In this document: piece by piece, positions 13,701 through 25,700 of the stretch | Layout: each line of letters opens with the position of its first letter | Position numbering within the stretch: the first letter of the stretch is position 1 | Source: Pratylenchus scribneri | Lineage: Eukaryota; Nematoda; Chromadorea; Rhabditida; Pratylenchidae | Direction: 5' to 3' | Length of the DNA stretch: 64,000 bases | NCBI GenBank assembly: GCA_030063045.1 | Contig: JAQSEB010000001.1 | Span: 4,402,001-4,466,000, forward strand | Made by a program: the position numbers and the translations under genes | The notes under the pieces: generated by a model | Told to the model about the DNA's origin: nothing | The model's input: only the letters and a program-made list of their open reading frames with translations | Databases searched by the model: none

Positions 13701-16700
13701 GGTTATTTAGGCACTAAGATGAATTCAAAGGAAGGATAGAATGGAAATTGGATGAAGAATGATTAAATTTGTAAGAATTTCCCAATTGGCCATCCAATTC
13801 TAATCAAATATTCCATTTTTGTGCTGCCCAATTCCGTGGGAAACTTGGCACTTTACAGCATTTTTGAGAGAATTGTGAGGAAAAAATGGGCATCGCGCGA
13901 AAATGCCACAAACATTTTCATCATTGAAAGAGGGGAATAAATTTGTGGAATTGGATATTGGATGGAAAGAATTGGCATGGGAATTCCATTCCATTTTACA
14001 TATTTTTTATGCTATCCGATGACCATTTTTGGATTGCACTTTTATTAGTCCAAAAGGGTAAAATTATATATAAAAATGGATCAATGAATTAAAATTCAAA
14101 AATCAGATATTTTTTTTGGCCCTAAAAATATTGTTTGGCTTTGGGAGAATTTTTATTATATTGGCCTTATCGATAATTTTAGCCTCTGCGAAACCCCAAA
14201 AATGAGTGAAGGCAAATCATTCAAATTTATACATATTTTTATGCCATTCAATGTGCAATTCCTCTTTTGGATGCACTTTTATTATATTCTAGAGATTTTA
14301 GAGAGGCCAAAAATGGATCAAAATTCATATTAAAAAATGCTAATATGCTTTTGGCTTTAAAATATTTTTTGGCAGAGAATTAATTAAATTGGTTTAAAAA
14401 AGAATTTAGCCTCTGAGAAACCCCAAAAGAGAGTGAAGGGTTAAATAGGCAAATCTGCGGAAATGGCCAAATATTAAAAAATATATAGAGGAGAAGACTC
14501 GACTTTTGGCTCATATTCTCCCCCGAAGGGAAATGCACGGGAAATGAGCACATCCTTGGCCTACTTTGAAGGAGAAAACCAAAATGAGTGGGGAAAAGCT
14601 ATAGGGGAAGGGGGATTATGATGAGTTGGGCCCATTGGCCATTGACATTTGGGGGAAGATGAGCCGGCACTGATAGTCCATCCCGACTCTCGAGAGGAGG
14701 TTGATGAGAAATGACTTTTCCCGGCCTTATATGGAGAAAATGGGCTTTTCTCTATTCGCCGCCACTTTTTAGGGGTTTTTGGCCGTCCATTTTTTGATAA
14801 ATTGCACTTTTTGCCATAAAAATACTTTCCAGGAGCAGTTTATTTTTACGAAAAATTTTTGGGTTTAACTTTGAAGCCATTTTAGTGGATTTTGGCAAAA
14901 AAATATTGGCGAAAAAGATGAGCCAAATACGCAAAATCCCCCATTTGGGCCCTCATCATCAATTGGAAAAAGGGGGCCATCATCAAAATTCAATGGGCGC
15001 ACGGCTGCCACTTTTTAGGGTGGTTGGTGGTCCTCAAAAAGCAAAGAAGAAGGATTTTAAAAGGGAAATGAGGTGGGCAGCTTTGTATAGCGCCGGAGGG
15101 GAAGAAATGTGGCCAAGCAGCGGGGATTCCTTCTTGGCCAGAAATGAATGAATGAATGAATGGAAGTATGCCGGCGGGGCCACACAATTGGTGAAGGGGG
15201 CTGACATTGGAGAGGAAATCGAAAATTTTGCTGAGGGGGAAAATGGAAGCAAAAGTACACAACGCAATAATGAGCGGACAAAAGTGGACACAAATGCGGG
15301 GATTTGGTGTTTCAGCCAGCAAATTTGCCATTTCCGCTGGTCATTTTGCTAGCACACACAAAATGCAGACAAATTGATGGAAGAAAGGAATGGCAATAAT
15401 TGAAATCGAAAAAGCAAAGTTAAATATGAATGTGGGGGAATCCTTATTTATTAATTATTTCCATTTTCTTTTGCCAGAATTCCCTGAAAAAGGGTATGGA
15501 CCAGTTAGTGGCGATTGGAGAACTAATTTTTGCTTATATTAACTCATCCAAAACTCAGAACTGTTTTGAATGTTTTAGAATAGATTTTGAATAAAAGTGG
15601 GAAAAAGTTGACAGATTTGAAGAGGTTTAAATATTAAAATTAGGGCTGTCGAAAGTCGGTTTCGGTTTGGGATAAATCGATGAATTTCAAACCGAAATTT
15701 TGAACCGAAACCGAAAATTGACATTAAACCGAAAACGAGATTTTAATAAACCGATACGCTCGAAAAACTGATTTTGGACAAGTCTAACTAGTAAAATATG
15801 CATAAATATATTTTATAAATTAATTTCTATTTTGGGTTAAGAGAAAATTTTAACTCTTAATTATATAAATATATTCTAAAAAATGCGAAGAGTTATTAGC
15901 TTTAAACCGTCCCGAAAGCAAAATGGTCGCTTGAAGTTTTTCATGAGCGGCCGGAAAAGATGCTAATATGAATTGGCACAAGGAAAAGGAAGGAATGGCC
16001 AAGTGAGATATGTCCAATAAAGGGACAAGATGGGGGAGGGGGTGGAATGCCGTGAAAAAAGGACACCATTCCAGCATTCCTGCCCCATTTTTCATGTGCC
16101 TTCTCACTTTATCGCCTCCTCCAAATGTGCCAATGCCTTTTGCATCGATTCGCCGCTACATTCCCTTTATAAGAAAAGAAAATCCCCCAAACGTTCATAT
16201 TTTTTGCTATAATCCGGAAAGAATTTGGGAAGCAAATAGGAAAAGAGGAATAATGCTAGCATATTTCTTATTAAAATATATTTTTTTGCATAATAATCGG
16301 CCGCATTTGCCAATTAAACCAATAAAATTAGGAATACAATTAAATATTTTTTTAATATAATTCCTGAATAGATTTATTAGTCCTAATCTAGAGCTGGGCC
16401 TAGGCTCTCACTCCAGGCCTTCGCCGTAGGCCTATAGCCAGCCTCAGTGGCCTAATGTATGGGAATGGGACAGATATATGGGGAACTCAACTTTAAATTA
16501 TTCTTTATAAATTATTCGGGAAGAAGGAAAAATGGCGGATTTAAATTTAAACAAGGTGGATTGGGGCAATATTTGATTGATAGGGTGACGGGGCGAATAG
16601 GCAAAAAAATTGTGGGTACAGTAGGGTGAATAGGAAATGCCCTTTGGCATTATTGGCATTGTCAGATTTATTGGTCTAATTAATAAGTTAATGGAATAAT

Positions 16701-19700
16701 TGAGGCTTAAAATGATATTTACAAAAATTATTTCCTTACATTGTTGTTGTTGTCTTTTGTTTCCACCACTCCTCATCCTCATTGATTTCAACAAATCATG
16801 GCCATTCACGGAAAATTGCCGGAAATCACCGTGGAATCGAAATAAATGTTCCGGTTTATCTATTTATAATTTTATTATTTTCTAATTATCCCATATAATA
16901 AAATGCCTCTAATTCGATGCAATCCAATTGGTTGGCCAATGGCCAATTCCTCAATGCCAATTGATGGATTTTGTGCTTGCAATGTGTCTATTTATTGTGG
17001 GGGAATTATTTAAAAATGCACTTAATTGGTCCTCTTCTTACAATTTGTCCATTCTCCATCGAAGAAAAGGCCCAAATTGCGGCCTCTTCTTCGAATTTTT
17101 GCCGAATGCCATTGTTCCTCCAGGACAATGCCAATGCTGCCATTTGCCCATTGGAATATCTGTGAATGTGAATGGAATGAGGATTTTTATTCAAATTTTG
17201 CGCAATGGAATTTACATCATTTTCAACATTAAATTTTTCCTTGATTCAAGAGAAATAGTAAAAATTTTCTAATATTTACCATTGGGCGAATTGCCAAAAT
17301 TTAATATTTCACTAAAAAGGGAAATAAAGTAAAAATAACATTTTTATTTAATATACATAGTTTTAATATATTCCATCTAGAGTAGTCTATCTTTTTATTA
17401 GTACTTAGCTTTGGCTAAACTTATTCGGGAGGAGAATGGGCTTGGCTCTCACCCTGGGTCTTCGCCGGGACCTAAGGCTCTAGTGGCCCAAAAAAGAAAT
17501 AGGGGTTTGAGTGGAAATAAAATAACCTTTAAATTATTATTTATCTTTGATGCGAGAAAAATGTGATAACGGAATGTCATAAAAGTGGGCATTTCGGATA
17601 GAAAAATTGTCTTAAAAAGGAAGTTTGGGGCAATATTTGATTGATTAAGTAAAAGTGGGTGGCAAAAATGGGTACAGAAGAAAAAAAAGGAAAAACCCTT
17701 ACTTATTAGGCATTATTGACATTTTTAAACAGGGATTTTTGTAAAATTCGGTTTTTCTATTAATAATAAATAATTAGGTTTCGTCTATTTTCAATTTATT
17801 TTTAACTAATTTTCTCGATTTTTTTATAATTCCAAATTCCTTACCCTCTCCTCCCCACTGGCGAAAACCCAATCGGCCAAAAGCCCACCATCAGCCATCA
17901 TCGCCACCAACAACCTTTGTGGCCCTCCTGCCACTTTTGTGTCCATCAAAACGAATAATCCTTCTTGTTGAGTTTGTTGGCCTTGGCCTCCAATTCGTGG
18001 CCGAAATTTGAAGTCGATATTTTCGCTTTCAATTTGCCATTGAGCCGAAAGAACAAATCGAGCCATGAATGGAAATGGCAAAGGGAATTGGACTAGGCGA
18101 GGTTCTATGATTGAAATAAATAATTAAAAATTGAATTATGATTTGTCACTTTGTTGGCAAATTGGCCCATCAAAGAGAGAATTTGAACAATCACATTTGA
18201 ATGAATTGTGAAGTGAATGGCATTGGCCATCATTTTTGCATGGATATTTTCCCCCATTTGTGGATTTGGCACAAAAATTGGCAGCAAATGAGAAAGGGCA
18301 TCCGGCGGAAATGGGCGAAATTGTTGCTAAAATATTCCAAAAAAACTAATAAAATATGTAATTGGGAGACCTCCTTTCCCATGAATATTTCGACTTTTTT
18401 CTGAGGCAGTTTGATTGAGAAATGCAGCCGCAATTTCTGCATTTATTCCATTCACCCGAATATTTTTTAGGCACCCAATGAAGCCTTGGCGAAGGCCAAT
18501 TGTCCAAATCTGTGAATTAAAATTATTTGAATTCCTTTTATATTTTATAAACTCTTGGCATTATTTGTGTTCTATTGGAATAAAAAAGTTGGATTTTGGA
18601 ATTCAATTAATTATTGATGCGATGACCAATTTAATTGAAATAAAGCAGCCTATTTCCCGGAAAGTTTATTTATTTTGTTCCGGAAAGTTTATTTAATTTG
18701 TTCCGGAAAGTTTATTTAATTTGTTCCGGAAAGTTTATTTAATTTGTTCCGGAAAGTTTATTTAATTTGTTCCGGAAAGTTTATTTAATTTGTTCCGGAA
18801 AGTTTATTTAATTTGTTCCGGAAAGTTTATTTAATTTGTTCCGGTTGTTCCGGAAAGTTTATTTAATTTGTTCCGGAAAGTTTATTTAATTTGTTCCGGT
18901 TGTTCCGGAAAGTTTATTTAATTTGTTCCGGAAAGTTTATTTAATTTGTTCCGGAAAGTTTATTTAATTTGTTCCGGAAAGTTTATTTAATTTGTTCCAG
19001 AAAGTTTTATTTTTTATTCATTAGGTTTTTTTATTTGGAGCCTAAATGTGGAATTAAATGAATATTTTTTAAACAATTTAGATGTCAAAGAAACACATAA
19101 TTTAAAACATAATTTTCCCCCATTACAGCTGAAGGGAAATTGATGTTGGCCTTCTCTTGTTCCACTTCTTTTTGCACCAATTCAATGACCGTAACCGACT
19201 CAATTTCCCCCTGCTGATCCCTAGGAATGAACGGATTTGGCCAAGGGACACCGCCCAAATAGATTGGCTCCTCTGTGAAAGGGAAATTAATTAAAAAAGA
19301 TGGCTGGATTATTTTTGATATATACGAATTAAATATCCAAAAATGTTTGAATTTTTGATAAAAATTTGCATAAAATTTTTAGCCTATGCTATTTTTCAAA
19401 TTATTTTCCAAATTAAAATATTTTTCATTTGTTTTTAATTTTTTTTTTAAAAAAATATTTATTTGAACCAATATTCAAATTTGCGGATATTCCAGGGCAG
19501 GCAAAATCAGTCCTCAGGGAATCGGCTGTGATAAAACCTACAAAAATATTTCTTATTAAAAAATTTCAAGCTTCTTTTTTGCCTCTTCTGCCACTTCTCT
19601 CCATCACCACACTGTGCCAATGGCCATCATTCAATGTTTTTGCCGATGCCTACAAAAAATTATTGGGAAAAAAAATTTAAAATTATCATAAATTTTGATG

Positions 19701-22700
19701 AAAATAATTAATTTTAGGCGAAGTTTTCAATGCCAATAATATTTACAGTCTACAATGTCTTTCCCATTTGTCCTACTGTACCTCCACTTTTTCCTAATAG
19801 CCCTGTCAACCTATCAATCAAATATTGCCTCAATCTACCTTTTTTAAATCAGCCCTTTTTCCCTCCTACATGTCTCTAGCCTTTTACATTATTTTACCGT
19901 ACAATTATAAAGAATAATTTAAAAAAGTCGAAAGGCTCGGGGTCAAACCACTTTAGCCCTAAATTAAGACTAATAATTGTAATGTGTAATATTAAATAAT
20001 TTATTGGGAAAATATGTCCAAAATTATTGAAGAAATATTCGCTTTTTCAGCTTCTTTAAAAATTTGTCAAATTAAATGCTAATTTATTCTATAAATTTTC
20101 AAAAATTATAAAAAAAGTAGAAACATGATAAAAGAGCTCACCTGAAGGTGAATATTCCCTGAGCCCAAATTGATGACCATCTAGAGAAAAAACAAATTAC
20201 ATTTAAAAAATAATATTTAAAAAACCATCAAATGGCCATCCACCAATTCAAAGGCCAAATAATCACAAATTGTAAAATTTTTGCAATTGGCCATTCCATG
20301 GTAGAGGATTAGGCCTTCCGAAAGTAAAGTCCGAAATTGGAAAGCTGAAAGAGATGAGGAAAATTTGATTAAATAATTGACAAAAATGGACCTAAAGTGC
20401 CCCTGGCAGGCGATCGCCATGCCGGCAATTTTGTGTAATTCAGGCCACTGTTGAAGGAAAACACTTCGGGAATTTGGGCATTTGGTGAGCAGGAATAGGA
20501 GAGGTCACCGAAAGTTTGAACTAAAGTTTTTGAGTAGACAAAAATGAAAAATTTCGATGAAGGAACAAAACTGAACAAAAAAGAATTTGTAAAAAATATT
20601 CTCAAATTAATTCAATAAACACGAATAATTTGACTTAACTTAAGCAGTGCATCGATTTATAAATTGCAATAAATTTTCCCTTATTAGGCATTTCAAATCT
20701 CCAATTTTTTTACCAAAATTAAGAAAACAAATAAAAAATTAATTTTCGCATCAAATAAATACCTCACAAAAAATGAATTTAAAAATGTTAATTCCAAGTT
20801 TCCAAAACGAGAATGAAAAAAATGCCAAAAAATATGGACAATTAATTAATAACCTGTTCGCTTCAAATTAACAACTGCATATATTTTTCCCAATTATTAT
20901 TTGCGAATTAATTAATTTAATATGTATTGTCAATGCCAATAATGCCTAAAGTGCTTTTCTTTATTTGCGGTAATTTAATTCATTATACTATTGTCAATAA
21001 CATTGACAATAATGACTCAGGATTTTCTATTGTCCTACTGTACCCCCACTTTATGCCTAATTTCCCCGCCATCCTATCAATCAAATATTGCCTCAATCTG
21101 AATTTTTAACCCACTCCTTTTCTTCTCCTAATGCTTTTTTCCTTCACATTTGTATCATATTTTCCCGCACAATTAATAAAGAATAATTTAAAATCCATTG
21201 TTTGGGCCACTGTTGGCTTATTAGGCTTCCGACGAAAGCCCGGACTCGTCCTATACTCACCTAGAACATTAGCACTAATTTATGACTAATAACTATATTG
21301 CATAATTCCCCCATTCAATCAATTACATTGATTTAACCCACCATTGGATTGGCCAAAACCCTGGTCGGCCAATTGGACCATGTTGAGCTGGATTGGACCC
21401 GATTGGAAGAAGGCCTTAAAGAAGGATTTTATTTTATTAATTTTAAGCTAACTTTTTTGATGCATCCCCGGAAGGGGAAAAGATGTTCGGGAATGAGGTG
21501 GGCCAGTGGATTTGGGGCACCGCCAATGAAGAAAAATGAATTGCCCAGCCAAGGATGGTGCGCAAATTGGCGAACATCTTGGTCGAAAAAGTCGTCGACA
21601 ATTAGGCGAATCTGTGAGAATTGAGGACATTTTGGCAAAAAATATGGGAGAAAAAATGGAAAAATAAAAGGGCACGGCAAAAAGAAAACACACAAAAAAT
21701 AATATTTTCCCTGGAAATATTTTCCCAGTGCATTTTGAAATAAAATTAATTTAACAAATGATAAAATCAGAAATTTCCTAAATTTAAAATAATCAAATAT
21801 TGTGCTAATTTAGAAAAGAAAATACACGGCAAAAAATCATACTCCCTTTAAAATAATTATGTGGTTAATTAAAATTGAAAGAAACAGAAAATTGAAAATA
21901 GAAAAAATTGTGCACTTCAATTCAGCAGAAAAAGGTTTTAGGATTATTAAAAGAAATATTTCCCTTGGAATGTTTTCCAACAGTGCATTTTGGAATTAAA
22001 ATTAAATTTGGTAAGCCAAATAATATTAAAAAATTATCCTCAAATATTGTGCTAATTTTGTCGAGGAATTGGGAAAAAAAAGAAAATACACAGCAAAAAG
22101 AAAATAATTCCTTTTAAAAACAATTAGGTGGTGGATTAAAAAAAGAATTGTGCACTTCAGTCCAGAAAATAAAGTGTTAGGATTAAAAGAAAGTCATTCA
22201 ATTCATTCTTTAGAAGGACCTACCGAGAAGACAGCGTTTTTCAAACCCGGCTAGAAAAAATGAAAGATATGGTAGTGAATTTTTGATAAATTGGCCAATA
22301 AAAAAGAATAATTGGGATGGGAAAATGGCTAATCTAAATATTTATAAAGAAGGCAGGGATTGTAAATTGGCATATTCGATAATTAACCCTTTTTAATATT
22401 AATTCGTTGATACTTTTTAAATTGGGAATATTTTTTTTGAATTTATTTTTTTTGGATTAACTTAAATCACAAATAAAATAAATAAAAGCTGGCTGACTGA
22501 ATTGAGTTCCCGAATGAGGCAAACACTGTGCCACAATCCATCGTCCAAATGCACCCTTCGACGGGCACGATCCTGCACACGGATTTGCCTCATTTCCGTA
22601 TCGGCCAATTGGGATTGCGCCAAAATGACCCCTTTTTCCAGCAACAATTTCACATGGTTCTGAATTAATGGGAAATCAATCGAAATTTACAAATAATATG

Positions 22701-25700
22701 TAAATAATTCAAAAGGAAATCAAATAGTAAATATATGGAGCGGATTTATATTGCTTTCAATAATTTGTTTGCGAAAGAAAATAGTTTAAAACCTTTTGTA
22801 GATTTGCGTGTATTTTATGTCAATATTCATCAATATTTGACATTTTTGGCAGTCAATTATTTTTTCATTATTAGACTATTTTCATCAATTTTTTAGAAGA
22901 ATTTTACTAAATTTTATAGTCTTAGAATATTCGAAAATTTTTGGTAATTTTTTGAAAAAAATGAATGAGGAAACTACTTTTGGAAATTTATGAGAAAAAA
23001 TTAAGTAATTTAAAAACTGATTTTAACAATTTTTTAAATTGTTGTCCATAAAAAAATTAAATTTTTTGAAAATGAATTTCACATTTCTGAATAAAAAAAT
23101 ATGAAATTTATAATTTGTAATTGGTAATCGAGAATAATTTTTAAAAAATATCCGTAAAAAATATACAAAAATTTGGCTCACTCTGGAATCGCCGGCAATG
23201 AAAATGATTGAACTGGACAAATTTGTGCGGAATGTGATGTTGTAGAGTTCACGTCGACTCCAAACGGCCAACAAATCATCGACGCCATCATTTTGGGTGG
23301 CAATCTTCGTTCTATTCGGCTCCTCCATTGTGGAATCCGATGCTGGAATGCCGCTGAGATCATAGCCCAACCATTCATTCCCGAAAAAGGACACTTCAGT
23401 GCTTGGCTTTTCTGAATAGGATGAAATCATTTTTGGCATTGGCATTTTTGTTTTTTTGTCATTGGATTTTATATGAATTTAAAATCATTGATTAAAAGGG
23501 GAACAAATCCACTCAGCAGGGTTTTTATCTGTTCTGCTGATGATTAATCAGATTTTTTCAGAATGGCATGCATTTTTGCATTGTCATTTCTCATTGGATT
23601 AAATATGAGAGATGAATTAAAAAAATAAAAACCATTAATTTGGGGCTAATATCCTTTCCAATTTCCATTGATTAAAAAGGGAATAAATCCAGTTGGGTTT
23701 TTATCTGTACTGATTTTTCAGATTTCCAATTGTTTGATTTTGTCGAATTTTTCATAAAATATCAAATTTTTGCCTTCCAGGGCTATTGGCTATTTTTGAT
23801 TAAATTTTACGATGGGGAATTTGATTAAAACTTTCAGTTTCGGCAAAAAAAAACTAAAGCTCAAAAATTTTGAAAGATTAATGATATTGAATTGAGTCAA
23901 AAAATTTTAACTAATTTTTAATAAATAATTTTTCAAAATGTCTAAATTTTAATTTTGATAGAATAATTCCCTTTATTCCTTACTAATTTCGCATCTTCTG
24001 CCCTCAAAATCGCTGAAACTGCAATCGCATCTTGGCCCATTGTTTGCACTAAAGCATCGGCCATCATTTTGGCAATACGATTGTTCACCATCATTTGGGG
24101 ATTTTCCACCCCCAGTTTGGCAATAATCTTCGTCCGTTTTTCGAGTACCCAGCGAATCCATTAAAAGGGGATTGGCCATTCCCTGGGGGTATATCCGGTA
24201 GAATAAATTTCGAATGGAGCCGGCGAATCTGTGTGAATGTCGACGCAACGGTGAACTCATTTTCTCAAGTTCCTGGAAATTAATTCAATTAACAATGGAT
24301 TTAAACATAATTTAATGCCCATTATGAATTTTGCCCATCCGTATTAATAATTTATTTTCTTTTTTTCAACACTTTGTATATTAATCAAAAACATAAATGG
24401 CCAGAAAATAAGGCCAGACAAATTAATAATGCCTGATTTTGTCCAATTTTGCCATATTTTGGTCCATAATTTTTTGCCAATTTCTACAAATCTACTAAAT
24501 CTTTCTTTAATTAATTTATCTTAATCAGATCTTATAATGGTACTAAATTATAGATTTGTTAAATTTAAAGCTAATTTTCAATATTGAAAAATTAATTTGG
24601 TATGCAAAATTCAACAGCTAATAAAAAAGAATTAAAAATAAAAATTTTTTATCCATTTTTATTCTTTCATTTTTTATTAAGATTTTCCCTCAATCCCATG
24701 CTTCCTACTTGTTTATTCGTTATTCCCCATACTTTTTCAATCATATTTTTATCAGCATTAAATCAGCATAAAATATGCTTCTTTTTTGACATAAATTCCC
24801 CAACCATTTGTCAGTTCGCATTTTTACAACATTTTCCCCTGCCTTTTTGTTTCATTCAAAAATGGTCAAAAAGCTCCCCGTCATTTTCTTCCTTCATTTC
24901 CAACTCTTTTTTGGACATTTTCCCTGGCGAATTGTTTTTGAGGTATAGCCAAAATGGCTTTCATTTCTTGTTGGCATTGCCACTTTGTCGATCATTTAGT
25001 GTCCCACTTCCTCAATAAATTCCCCAGGGAAAATCCGTCATTCAACGCTATTCTCCCTTCCCTTCCCTCTTATATTTGACAAGGCGTTAAACACACAAAA
25101 TAACAACTTTTTGGCCAAAAATATGAGGGAAAATGGATGCGAATTTGGAGAAGGAGGAAACGCTAAATTTGGAAACTATTTTTGCAAAAAATGTTCAAAA
25201 CTTTGACCAAAATTTGAACTTTTTAGTATTCTAAATTTTTTGATAATTTGTAAAATTTGTAGTAAAATTTTCAAAATTTTTGGTAAAAATTCAAAATTCT
25301 TTGGTAAAATTTTAAAATTTTATTAAAAAATTTTGAAAATTTTTATTTTGTTTTTTTAAAATTTTTTGGTATAATTTAACATTTTTTGATGGTCTCACTT
25401 TTGGAATGCCACCAATGAACATGTCGGAATTTGTTCGAATATTGCCCAACGAAAAACTTCGTTGATCCAAAACACGAAAAACAATTTCCTCATCCAATTG
25501 GATTTTCACATTCTCCCATGCCTTAAAATAAAAATAATAAAATTATAAATTGTGGAAATGTTGCCTGAAAAAATGTGAGTCGATGCCATCGGCCATCGTC
25601 AATTCGGGTTTCGGGCATTCCAATTTGGATGAGTGCCCTCCTCTCCGCCGGGTCCATTTGTTGTTCGCCAAGACGAAATTCAAATTGGACACGGCCATCG

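Noticed and set aside
15641..15790. Further TAGGG-type MITE
   Set aside because: The left end TAGGGCTGTCG with TCGGTTTCGGTTT words resembles the cluster elements, but I could not find an inverse right end or an 8-bp duplication.
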